From: Phialocephala subalpina
Lineage: Eukaryota > Ascomycota > Leotiomycetes > Helotiales > Mollisiaceae
Direction of reading: 5' to 3'
Assembly: GCA_900073065.1 (NCBI GenBank)
Contig: FJOG01000030.1
Span: 117,874 to 134,306, forward strand
DNA: 16,433 bases
Shown piece by piece: positions 1 through 8,019 of this stretch; positions within the stretch are counted from its first letter, which is position 1, and every line of letters begins with the position of its first letter. Position numbers and translations under genes: made by a program. Below the pieces are notes generated by a model. The model was not told the origin of the DNA. It made no database searches and was given only the letters and a program-made list of their open reading frames with translations.

Positions 1-476
1 GTTTCGAGTTCAATCCCGTCACAAGAATGAAGAAACACGCCTTACCGGAGAGCCTTGCGTTAGCGAGCAGCCATGCCAGGACGCTTGGTCCTACACTAGA
101 GCGATTACAGCTAGCCGTTTCGCAACATCCAGTATGGTGATCCGTTAGTCATAGCATAGCCCCCTAGCACAGATGACGCATTCCCAATGTCTCACGTGGA
201 CACATTTGGCCCCCAAGGTCTCGATGATACCCCTGCTTTATTGATTGATTGGGTTTGAGCATACTGTACGAAATTGTGACTGGGGAGTTTGCTTATTGCA
301 TTTGCAGGGCGGTTCAAAGTTGAGGTGTCATACTCTCAGATATTATGCCGAAGGAAGAGAGAGTAATCTTATATCAATCCACTCTTACGAGCGCCACGTT
401 TACAAACTTCATTCTTACGTTGTCGTCAAAACAGTTCCTTAGATATTCAGGCGGTTTATTTCTTCCGTGCGAAACC

Positions 477-917
477 ATGTCATCACAACCCCAATACAGC
501 CCAAATCCTCAGATCATCGACGGACAGTATCTCGACCAGACGAAGTTAATGAGATTACTAAAGGATGTCTATGGCACTTCTGAGGAGGGGAAGAACAACT
601 TCCGAGTTCAGGTGATACTCACTCTACGCTCTTTTGTGGCCTTATTCCATGACCAGTGCTGATCGAAAGCATATAGCTTCGTCTCAACCAGTACAAAATA
701 TACCCTCTAGCCGGAATCACAAGTAACCTTACTGAGGTAAGTTGTTTGAACGCTATAGGAGTGATACTTGCTAACCCCATCTAGGACCAGATTGAAGACT
801 GTCGTGTTAAACAATAACATATATCGATCCATCATATCTATTTTCTCGATAACGACGACCACGGAAGGCGTTTTCGGACTAAGAAAGCATAACAAGATAT
901 TAGCATGCATTGGCTGA
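477..917 (+). CDS. Possible small multi-exon gene, unknown function
   Basis: From the ATG at 477 a 45-codon exon runs to 611. It begins MSSQPQYSPNPQIIDGQYLD and contains a helical LMRLLKDVYG segment ending NNFRVQ. The reading stays open past a GTGATA donor at 612 but stops at 662. Two splice models fit in phase. Model A removes 612-669 (branch-like GCTGAT, acceptor AAAG) and stops at 726, giving 63 residues. Model B removes 612-710, then uses the very good intron 737-784 (GTAAGT, TTGCTAAC, TAG), and stops at 917, giving 97 residues. Model B makes the good intron coding, but its first branch site is poor. I do not recognise a family. The first exon looks coding; the 3' structure is uncertain. 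Confidence 0.38.
737..784 (+). other. Spliceosomal intron, 48 nt
   Basis: The donor is GTAAGT, the branch site is TTGCTAAC and the acceptor is ATCTAG. All three match Pezizomycotina consensus. The intron shows that the small locus starting at 477 is, or once was, transcribed on the plus strand, whichever coding model is right. Confidence 0.6.
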
Positions 918-1241
918 GAGTATAGAGGATGGGAGTTTTGGTGGTGCGACGAGAGGCAGTTAGTACTGAGGGGCCAGGAAGGAGGTTATAGGAGATGGCA
1001 CGGATGACAAAAATTAGATTAAGATTCATTCTTTTTATTAGCACCACAAATCGAGGAATTCGTAAATTCATGCGCCTAACAAAATTCAGGTGCTCTGCTG
1101 CCTTCGTTTTGGCTGGCTGACCTGATTGCTGGCTCCTGTGGATACGAAGTCTGGGACAGAAGATATGAGGCACAGTGACTTGCACGTTTCGGCTGGGCGT
1201 GTTGGCAAGCATTGCATTATCTTGAGAATTTCGTTTATTAG

Positions 1242-1488
1242 AGCTTTTTGAAAGTGCTGAAAGTCAATCATGAGGTCTTTCGGTACTGTTGCAATAACGA
1301 CACGCTTTGCGAACGGTTGTGGGACAAGCTATTTCAGTCTCTTCTCCCGTCATACGAAAAGACTTTGTAACTTACAATAGCAAGCTTTCTTTTTGGTCGA
1401 GATTGAGCGCCATAGAAACTTGATGACTACGAATCACTATTTCCCGAAGAACGTGCGCAAAGCACGAGAAGCACGTTTAAAGCTCTAA
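1242..1488 (+). pseudogene. Exon-like fragments, probably a decayed gene
   Basis: After an in-frame TAG at 1239-1241, a frame without ATG reads SFLKVLKVNHEVFRYCC and continues to PSYEKT at 1366. An intron 1367-1415 (GTAACT to CATAG, 49 nt) joins it in phase to a second piece that ends at 1486-1488 and includes NHYFPKNVRKAREARLKL. Upstream of the TAG the same frame reads FGWACWQALHYLENFVY, as if one stop interrupted a longer gene. Composition looks protein-like (aromatic, Leu, Lys and Arg) but I recognise no family. A chance open stretch is possible. Confidence 0.25.
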
Positions 1489-1732
1489 CTTGAAGTCCTT
1501 AACTTATCGGCGAGCAATATGGCCGCATCGTATATCTTCTCCGCGTTGTTGATCCCCAACAGCACAGCTCTCCGATGTAAAAATTCCGGGCCTTGCTCCT
1601 GCCTATCTTTTCCGTTTCTCTCTTCCCAGTAACGTCTTGGATTAAACAACTGCGGGGTTAACCATACAAGTCAATCATTTTCATAGATATCATTGTATCA
1701 TACAGATTCCCCCAAACTTAACAGTAAGCAAA

Positions 1733-1989
1733 TGCTCCCAGTCCTCACCTCGCCTATGCATTTACCTCCTCTCCCAAAAAGCCGATCACCTTGAAGCATT
1801 CCCATCTTCAAACAGCGTCTTGAGACTGGTGTAGTTCTACGGGCCGAGCCTCGCATGTCAGTTGATGAACCTGCTCCTTTAAGTAAATATTTCCCGCTAA
1901 CATCCTACTAGGACCATGTCGTTGAGCTTTTGGAGGACAGATCTTATCCGTGGCCTCGATTAGTTCTCGAATATGTTCCGTGCGCGTAG
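1733..1989 (+). pseudogene. Protein-kinase N-lobe-like fragment
   Basis: A frame without ATG covers 1733-1828 and ends SSNSVLRL. An intron 1829-1911 (GTGTAG donor, GCTAAC branch at 1896-1901, ACTAG acceptor) joins it in phase to a second piece starting DHVVELLEDRSYPWPRLVLE, followed by YVPCA and a TAG at 1987-1989. The pattern of an alpha-C Leu-Arg, then HVVELLE, then a hydrophobic strand ending LVLEYVP resembles the alphaC-beta4-beta5 hinge of eukaryotic Ser/Thr kinases. No glycine loop, HRD or DFG motif follows, so an active kinase is excluded here. The kinase assignment is inference from a short pattern. Confidence 0.35.
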
Positions 1990-2002
1990 TTGGGAAGACT
2001 AG

Positions 2003-2230
2003 GCACGAGAGCCTTCCGTGGAGTATGTCCCACGAAGTATACCGGAACCGGTGGATGAGCAGAACGATTACTATGATCCCCATCTTATTCAAGGTGAGGA
2101 CGCTTTTACTCAGGACGCGTATGTTGTCGGCGCTGCGGCTCAAGGTGGGGCGGAAGGTGCCTGGATGAACAGCGATGACTATACGGCAGCACGTCTGCTC
2201 TTTGCAATACATGAAGGGGAACGTCTCTGA
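2003..2230 (+). CDS. Orphan exon-like reading frame, unknown
   Basis: The frame opens after a TAG that could also be a splice acceptor (ACTAG ending at 2002) and runs 75 codons to the TGA at 2228-2230. It has no upstream ATG. It is acidic and aromatic, with EYVPRSIPEPVDEQNDYYDP early and MNSDDYTAARLLFAIHEGER near the end. It may be the terminal exon of the kinase-like fragment just upstream, but no donor with a matching phase and a believable length was found. I recognise no domain. Confidence 0.3.
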   Translation, partial: AREPSVEYVPRSIPEPVDEQNDYYDPHLIQGEDAFTQDAYVVGAAAQGGAEGAWMNSDDYTAARLLFAIHEGERL

Positions 2231-3066
2231 GTTTTGTCTTAAATTTTAGTGTTCCTTAGGATATAGCTATTCAATGCCCAACTTTGCGAAGCTTGATCTA
2301 CGACTTTCGCAATACCTTGTCGTATCCTGACGCTCTTGTCAATATATAAAACCAGGTCATGGTGTAGCAAAGTTGAGAGGACCTACTGTTCATTCCGTAG
2401 GTCATCAGGAGCGACCGCGACAACGCCCTTCCCAAAGCGCTGATTCAACCTGGCCCACGGTTCATGGGGAACTTGGATCTCGTTTACGCGTATTAGCGCA
2501 CTCAGGTCTGTGCCAGGCTCGACTGTCAGTCCCACATCTACAAACATACGTCTTCAACATTGTTAACATGTGATGTGTGACTAGTGAGTCACATGAAGGA
2601 TCACATGAGGAGGTGCATTTCTACCTGATTTGTAGCACTGTAGCTTACTGCTGCCTGTCGTTCAGATGCTCTACATAAGCATCAATAGCTGTAGTCACAA
2701 TGCGATAACTCAAACCAATTTCTTGAATCGTTCTATATGCCACAAAGCGCGTTAACACCGCTTACCTAAAACCTGCATCGCTAACAAACATACAGGCGCC
2801 AAATCATCACGTGAGACTATAGGGGCTCGCTTAGATTAGCGGCGAGAACAATCGAGCTTCTGAATATTCAGATCCTTGGCGAAAAAAAGGTACTCAAATG
2901 TAAGGAAAGGATATATAGGTTTAAAGAGATTGGGTCATCATGTGAAGCTATCCTTACCCGCAACCCAACTACATGACGATAGGATGAACAATGTCCTCAG
3001 ACAATCTGAAGTCATAGAATCGATAGAAGCAAATCAATGAGACGCCAAGTTCCAAACAATATCCAC
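2231..3066. other. Non-coding or decayed stretch
   Basis: No convincing gene was found. A frame at 2373-2573 is open but low in coding character, and a competing frame over the same bases looks equally plausible, which suggests old decayed sequence. The notable structure is the nested inverted repeat at 2567-2607. Confidence 0.4.
2567..2607. repeat. Nested inverted repeat with TGAGTCA site
   Basis: The outer arms CATGTGAT (2567-2574) and ATCACATG (2600-2607) are perfect reverse complements. Inside them, TGTGACT (2576-2582) and AGTCACA (2587-2593) form a second perfect pair around AGTG. The 7-mer TGAGTCA at 2585-2591 is the consensus for GCN4/CPC1-type and AP-1-like bZIP factors. No intact gene starts close by, so a regulatory role is unproven. 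Confidence 0.5.
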
Positions 3067-3095
3067 ATTCCAAAGCAAATTCCAAAGCAAATTCC
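3067..3095. repeat. 12-bp tandem repeat, 2.4 copies
   Basis: The unit ATTCCAAAGCAA occurs twice head to tail (3067-3078, 3079-3090) and then begins a third time (ATTCC). It lies immediately beyond the stop codon of the minus-strand gene at 3097-4473, so it would be in that gene's 3' untranslated region. It looks like a simple slippage repeat. Confidence 0.75.
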
Positions 3096-3096
3096 A

Positions 3097-4473
3097 TCAT
3101 ACCCGCTTGAAATTCTCTTCTCCCTCGGTAGCCAGGTTATCATTCTCATCACATGCCCGCTTTCCCCCTCCCCCTTCCCTAAGTTGCTCGCCATTGCTAG
3201 TATCTGGAGGCGCGGAAGCTGAATCCGTCAAGCGTACATATTCAATTGTAGCCACATCGGCAAGTTGAAACAGAGGACCACCTTGTTGGTAAACATCACG
3301 CCGGGGTGATGGCGGAGGAGGAAGAGCAGTTCTAGGCGCAGCAGGAGCTTGTGCCTCAGAAGGAAGCTCTTTGGCTGAGACATCGTGCCTACCCATGCCC
3401 GGCTTATATTGACGGAACCACTTTTTCTCCAGTTCAATGGTCAAGACCAGACCCCTGGCGCCAGGAAAGGATATCGGAAGCTGATTCCACGAGTCCTCGT
3501 TTGAAGCTGGTTCCGAACATTCGTCGTCTTGCGCTGTGGCGTCCGTTAACTCAGCAAAGTCTTTATGTGCGTAAGCTATCATGATCTCCTGATGATCTGC
3601 CACAGCGTCCCGAACTTCCTTTTCTAACCTCATGTAACGGAAACACTGGACTTCGATAGCATCCCGAAGGGCCTGATTTTGGAGTTCTGACTCAAGAGAA
3701 GGTAGTGTGCCAATACTGGCCAGCAGGCGCAGACCACATACATCAAACGCTATTTCCTTTCCGTAGTCCTCCCAATAGCGTATTCGGTCGTGGAATAATT
3801 CTCTTGGGTCGTCATTAACTAGAGCATCCGACTCTAATACTGCTCGACTAAAATCGTGTTCTTCGTCCGAGTTTGGTATGCCGTTTAAAAGCGGAGTAAG
3901 GACGCACTTCAAATGGTCGAGTATATCGGCTCCGAATCGAAGACCGTCATCGGTTATGATGTCTTTGTTGACGTCGGAAAGCAAGACATGGGCGTGGCGA
4001 GCTTCTACAAGATGATGATAGATCGTGTGGTGGTAAGATGCCCACATATAATCCAAAGTTTTCTCGAATAGTGGTAATAATCTCTCCAAAGTTGTCGACA
4101 TAGCTGCTTGATAAAACTCTAGGCTATCTTGCAACCCTCGAGTCAATTCCGCTGCTGACAGCTGGCCGATAGAGAACCGGTCCTCCTCTGTCAGAGATCG
4201 GCTAGTTGGTGAAGGAACCATGGTATCAGAAGGAAGATCTGGAGGACGTTGTTGGTACGCGCTGACTGAGTTCATCTGGAAGGATGAAGAGTACAAGTTC
4301 AGTTTGGCCGCATTCCTTCCATGGGCACTTCCTGGGCAGGAGATGGCAGAGTCGTAAGTTTTGGATTGGCGGGCACCAGCCACTCCTGCGGGATCAGGGA
4401 GGTGGGCTGCCACACAGGCCTCTGTAATTTGTTGTGTGACTGGATACCGTTGATGGTTCAGCTTGAAATCCAT
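3097..4473 (-). CDS. Hypothetical protein, 458 residues, helical core
   Basis: This is a single open frame without introns, starting at an ATG with an A at -3 and G at +4. The first 66 residues could be untranslated, since a second in-frame ATG lies at 4275 (MNSVSAYQQ). Residues about 70-95 are Pro/Ser-rich. About 95-310 are predicted by eye to be mainly helical: an amphipathic run with FEKTLDYMWASYHHTIYHHL, later ALRDAIEVQCFRYMRLEKEV. The C-terminal third has an acidic linker, a WFRQYKPGMGRHD motif and a low-complexity ALPPPPSPRR tract. No signal peptide or membrane segment is seen. I do not recognise the family. It is divergently transcribed from the zinc finger-SET gene and may share its promoter region. 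Clean length and composition support a functional gene. Confidence 0.75.
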   Translation of the reverse strand: MDFKLNHQRYPVTQQITEACVAAHLPDPAGVAGARQSKTYDSAISCPGSAHGRNAAKLNLYSSSFQMNSVSAYQQRPPDLPSDTMVPSPTSRSLTEEDRFSIGQLSAAELTRGLQDSLEFYQAAMSTTLERLLPLFEKTLDYMWASYHHTIYHHLVEARHAHVLLSDVNKDIITDDGLRFGADILDHLKCVLTPLLNGIPNSDEEHDFSRAVLESDALVNDDPRELFHDRIRYWEDYGKEIAFDVCGLRLLASIGTLPSLESELQNQALRDAIEVQCFRYMRLEKEVRDAVADHQEIMIAYAHKDFAELTDATAQDDECSEPASNEDSWNQLPISFPGARGLVLTIELEKKWFRQYKPGMGRHDVSAKELPSEAQAPAAPRTALPPPPSPRRDVYQQGGPLFQLADVATIEYVRLTDSASAPPDTSNGEQLREGGGGKRACDENDNLATEGEENFKRV

Positions 4474-5284
4474 TTACGTGCGGCGCATGGCTGGGGTGGA
4501 GGTGTCATCCATCCGAGCTCCTAATCCGCGCTGTCATCAGAGCGATCCGGCTGCATCCGGCAATCAGTTCTAGATGGGGGGGTGGTTAAAGGAATGTGAT
4601 AGCAATTATTTGGATGTCGGCTCGAGGCTGGAGCTGATGTCGCCTCTCCGTATCGAATCGATGATTCTCAAGCTCTGGTCAATGCTTGGCTGAGACTCTC
4701 ACATGTGTTGAGGACGTGCTACTTTAGGTTGAGTCTTCTGGCGTCGGCGCGGCCTGCCACTGTGACCAGCGATACGACGTTTCTGCCTTGGCACCTACTT
4801 GCCACTCAGCAGTCTCATTTTCCCGGCGCTAGTCCAGTCCCCTGCCTCCAAGAAGGTTGGAGAAAGGCAGCATTGTTATGTCTTATCTATCCAAAGCTCT
4901 TTCAATACACGGAAACCATATTTGATACATTTCTGTAAAGAGAGGAGCAAATGCGATGGGAAGGGTTGGCCTGTGCAAACCTTGCCAAAGGTACGGAAGA
5001 GAAGGGAAATGCAGCTAGCTGACTTCAAGCTGATGACAAGGCAGCCAGTTTCAGCCTTGGTACGTGGGATCCAATAGATGCGCGCCAATTTTGGCTGATG
5101 TTTACAATCGTGGATCCGCACTGTCAGGCTGGGCAAATGGGTATTCGCGTTCTCCGCTCTGAGTCACCTGTCTATAATCGGAGAGGTTGGTTGGAAAGAG
5201 CGAGGCTCGATCTCTGACAAGGGGTCTTCTTCGAATGTTATCTGGGCCGCTATATTGTGGGTGCTGTCGATCTCGAACTCGACA
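4474..5284. promoter_or_regulatory. Intergenic region between divergent genes
   Basis: This spacer holds the start regions of the minus-strand 458-residue gene and the plus-strand zinc finger-SET gene. Several open frames of 70-90 codons occur on both strands (for example 4705-4938 and 4876-5136) but overlap one another and lack coding character. No clear TATA box was identified. A 20-mer at 4561-4580 recurs at 10009-10028 with one mismatch. Confidence 0.4.
4561..4580 (+). repeat. 20-mer repeat, copy 1
   Basis: CAATCAGTTCTAGATGGGGG here matches the sequence at 10009-10028 with a single A/G difference. Both copies lie in non-coding DNA and both are followed by TGG or GG and, further on, GGCTCGA. 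It could be a remnant of a dispersed element or a shared protein-binding site. Confidence 0.45.
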
Positions 5285-5419
5285 CCAGACCCTGCACCCC
5301 GGACGGCATACGCCTCCAATTCAAGTGACGATGAGTCTCAGGCGCTACCAACCCCAGCCACAGCCGATGAATGGGCAGACTTACAAAGCCGGGCTGTGGA
5401 AAACAGCAGAGAGAAAGCT
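5285..5419 (+). CDS. Possible upstream exon of zinc finger-SET gene
   Basis: A frame open from about 5099 to 5494 has strong coding character in its second half: STPDPAPRTAYASNSSDDES, then PTPATADEWADL and VENSREKA ending at 5419. A GTAACA donor at 5420 joins in phase to acceptors at 5521 (GAG) or 5539 (CCCAG). The second splice would give REKA followed by SRRKKRRAHLDLD of the next exon. No in-frame ATG was found upstream, so a further 5' exon would be needed. The Ser/Asp-rich, Pro-rich composition suits a disordered N-terminus. Confidence 0.4.
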
Positions 5420-5494
5420 GTAACAAGAGCCTATATCCTACCAGTCCATATTCTCACCCCCCCCAAAAAAAGCATTTTCGCAAGACTTGATTGA

Positions 5495-7575
5495 ATGCAC
5501 CACAAACACACAATCCCCGAGAACATCTTCGAATCCCAGTCTCGACGCAAGAAACGGAGAGCCCATCTCGATCTCGATCAAGCCCACATGGAAATTTCAA
5601 TCTACCAACAATTCAAAGATAGCCATGGGTATAAACTCCACTTCTTACAATCGAAAAAAGCTGAATGTTAACGCAGAAATACAAAGCAAGAGTATCAATG
5701 CAGTCACCAGGGCTGCCAAAAGATCTTCACCAGATTATCCAACCTCCAACGTCACCATATGAGTGTGCATGTACTTTCAGACCAAACAAAGAAGTTCCAT
5801 TGCGACTATACCAAGTGTCAAAGAAGAAATAATCCCTTCACACGCAAAGACTATTACCGCAAGCACCTCCGACAGGTCCATAAAGAGGATTTAGGCTGTG
5901 CAAACAGAGGAAAGAAGATCGATAAGAATAATCGGGCTACTATCCAGCAAGCTTGGTTAGCTGATCGCAAGATATCTTCCTCTTGGTGGAGGTGTGAACA
6001 CTGTCTTCTTAGACGACAAGTCAAAGATAGCAAGTGTGGCATCTGCAAGATTCCTTGTGGGCAAGGGCGGATTGATGCTCCACTAGAGCAGCTTCGTCAA
6101 AGGTCAATCGTAAATGGGCACACGAACGCTTTGAGGGTCTCTCTTGACCTCGACAACTATGCGCCAGAGCCAAAGATAGTGGATGCCGTTCACAGAGAGC
6201 TTCTTGGCGTGGGGACCTCACAATCCCAACAGGTAGCAAGACGAGCACAAGCACCAGATGACGCCGACTCTCAGATCGATAGTTACTGGGAGTACGAGGA
6301 AGTGACATGGTCGGCATCTTCCTCAAACATTCGAGAATTCCTACGTATCAGGGTACCCACAATCTTCGATGAGCACGTTGTTAGTGCAGCTCAGCTCCCA
6401 TCAGATGCAAAGCAACAAGCTAACCAGTGGTTGTCAGCAGCTGCGAATACTATTACAGAGGCTTTTAGGCCTTGGGACCTCGAATCTCAAAGGTCAGCTT
6501 TGAATGTCTCGCAAAGAGCACTCCAGGCTACCTCACCCTTTCGCACTAGGACGAGACACACGAAGAAGTTTCAGAACGAACCACAAAAGCTTTCATCGCC
6601 AAGTGAGGTCGATTCCAGATCGAACGCGTTTAAACAATCGACAACGCCTCATAGTGCACGAGAAGAATCGACACTCTTCTGGAAGGATCCATTCTCAAGC
6701 CCCGGCGCTTGGCCACCACCAGATCTGCGAGTGTGGTTCGGAGAGTTTTCCGCTCAGTCGTGCGAAGAGAACCGGGCCATGTTTTACGAATGTAATACAA
6801 ACAATTGCCTTGCTGAGAAGAGAGGTGAACATTGCACAAACCGTGCCGTTGCGGCTTTGAGGCGAAGGCCAAACGATAACAAGTTTGAGGTCTTTAAGAC
6901 AACAAATCGTGGCTACGGCCTCAGGACCAAACACGTGATTGCCAAGGAAGAAATGATCATTGAATACAAGGGTGAACTGGTTTCAGAAGCAGAGAAGGAG
7001 GCTCGAGAAAACGTGTGTACTCCTAACGTTCTATTGAGATTTAGCTAATGGCGTATGAAGACATACATTATTGCGATCGGCCAGGGGCTACTGCGACATA
7101 AACTCTTTCTTGACGCATACCGCGGCAACTCAGCACGCTTCGTGGGCCATTCATGTGATCCAAATTGCCGGATGGAACAATGGGTTGTAGGCGAGCACGT
7201 CTGCGTTGTACTTGTTGCGGATAAGGATATTAGTAGCGGAGAGGAACTCTGTTTCGACTATCAAGGTAATGCTGGGTTTGACATTGCAACCGAATGCCGG
7301 TGTGGCAGTCCAGCATGCAGATCCATTAGGGATAGCCTCGATTTAATTACAAGGCCACCATACTCATATCTCCAACTAATCCGTCAAGCCATTTTCGATA
7401 GTAAAGCTCTTAGCGTTGCTGAAATTCACCGGTATATTACAACCAAATACCCATACTATCGACGCCACGGAGATACGCTCCAGGTAAGTGACTACGATAT
7501 TAGAACGCAGAACTTTTGCTAAGAGTTGCATAGTCATACATTAGTGCCATTATATCTTCAAACAAGAAGATATAA
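5495..7575 (+). CDS. C2H2 zinc finger-SET-forkhead protein, possibly decayed
   Basis: The model is exons 5495-5628, 5677-7012, 7061-7483 and 7534-7575, giving 644 residues. Two C2H2 fingers (C53, C58, H71, H76; C87, C92, H108, H113) are followed by a CxxC zinc ribbon (C151, C154, C165, C168), a disordered linker, an AWS-like Cys cluster (C417, C422, C431), and a SET domain from NRGYGL (455-460) through ARFVGHSCDPNC (515-526) and ELCFDY (552-557). A post-SET motif is at C569, C571, C576. A forkhead start, RPPYSYLQLIRQAI, begins at 588. AWS-SET-postSET enzymes of the ASH1/SET2/NSD class methylate histone H3 lysine, usually K36, so a DNA-targeted chromatin role is inferred. The 5' end may lie upstream (5285-5419). 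Possible damage: a TAA at 5669-5671 unless spliced, a likely frameshift near 7060-7100, the Asn of the NHSC motif replaced by Gly, and a forkhead stopped halfway. Confidence 0.6.
5629..5676 (+). other. Putative 48-nt intron masking a TAA
   Basis: GTATAA to CGCAG removes 48 nt and preserves phase, so HG continues into NTKQEYQC and the first zinc finger. Without splicing the same frame continues but meets TAA at 5669-5671. The branch site is weak. It is either an intron or a nonsense mutation in a continuous exon. Confidence 0.45.
7013..7060 (+). other. Putative intron in SET domain, ambiguous acceptor
   Basis: The donor GTGTGT follows AREN in phase 0 and CTAAC lies at 7023-7027. An acceptor at 7060 (GAAG) gives a 48-nt intron and keeps the downstream SET frame open. 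An acceptor at 7044 (TTTAG) gives LMAYEDIHYC, which looks more like the family, but the intron would be only 32 nt and that frame stops at 7084-7086. Both choices are imperfect, pointing to damage here. Confidence 0.4.
7484..7533 (+). other. Intron splitting the forkhead domain, 50 nt
   Basis: A canonical GTAAGT donor directly follows the codons for GDTLQ in phase 0. The acceptor CATAG at 7533 leads to SYISAIISSNKKI and a stop at 7573-7575, which aligns without gaps to the forkhead NSIRHNLSSNKKF-like segment but lacks its N, R and H residues. A later acceptor at 7544 gives no forkhead similarity. Confidence 0.5.
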
Positions 7576-7578
7576 TGG
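7547..7578. repeat. Perfect 13-bp hairpin at end of forkhead exon
   Basis: CCATTATATCTTC (7547-7559) and GAAGATATAATGG (7566-7578) are exact reverse complements around the loop AAACAA. The stop codon of the last exon (7573-7575) lies inside the right arm. It could act in 3'-end formation, or be the scar of a template-switch mutation. Confidence 0.8.
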
Positions 7579-8019
7579 AGGGGGATTAGATCCAGCTTCC
7601 ACGTCCCGTCCCGCCGATGTATTCTATCAAAATTGGTTTAGAAATATGGGTTTCCATTGGTGTTGGAGGGGACTAGATCAATGGTTCCCAGCTCAGAAAA
7701 TCGGGAAAATGAAGCGAATTTGATCTCTAAACCACACGAAGCCTTGTATTGACGTGAACAAAGCGCCATTGTATCGGGGGAAAAGGGTTGCCGAGCTTAG
7801 ATGGAAGCGGCGCTCAGCCCCCGAATCGCTTCTTGGACCTGGACGACTTTCTCTCCCATAAGTCATCGGAATGAGGCCAGTCGAATGCCAAAAGGATACT
7901 TCAAGCAGTATATGTCTTTCTGGAACGGCGGTGTCCTGATGGGCCTGCTCAATGAGTCCCGATGTCGCAGCTCGCCAAACCATGTGGCTGACTGAATATG
8001 GAGTATCTCACAGCAGCTC
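7576..8019 (+). pseudogene. Possible decayed 3' part of SET-forkhead gene
   Basis: No complete gene is seen, but short plus-strand pieces read like protein in different frames: YNGGGLDPAS near 7571-7600, whose LDPAS resembles the forkhead WTLDPAS wing, and PPNRFLDLDDFLSHKSSE near 7830-7875. These would require frameshifts to join to the forkhead exon. This suggests the original gene extended further and has decayed. The evidence is weak and by eye only. Confidence 0.25.

Noticed and set aside
1..30. GAGTTCAATCC resembles a tRNA B box or T arm at the window edge
   Set aside because: The flanking bases do not form a T stem and there is no acceptor or anticodon arm within the window.
838..1212. 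124-codon minus-strand open frame
   Set aside because: It overlaps the plus-strand exon-like pieces, has low coding character and no family resemblance.
1808..2212. 134-codon minus-strand open frame
   Set aside because: It lies opposite the plus-strand kinase-like fragment and orphan frame, which read more like protein; it is probably a mirror frame.
4705..5136. Overlapping 77-92 codon frames on both strands
   Set aside because: They contradict one another and have no splice or domain support; treated as promoter spacer.
6021..6326. 101-codon minus-strand frame within the SET gene
   Set aside because: It is opposite the strongly supported zinc finger-SET coding frame and shows no independent features.
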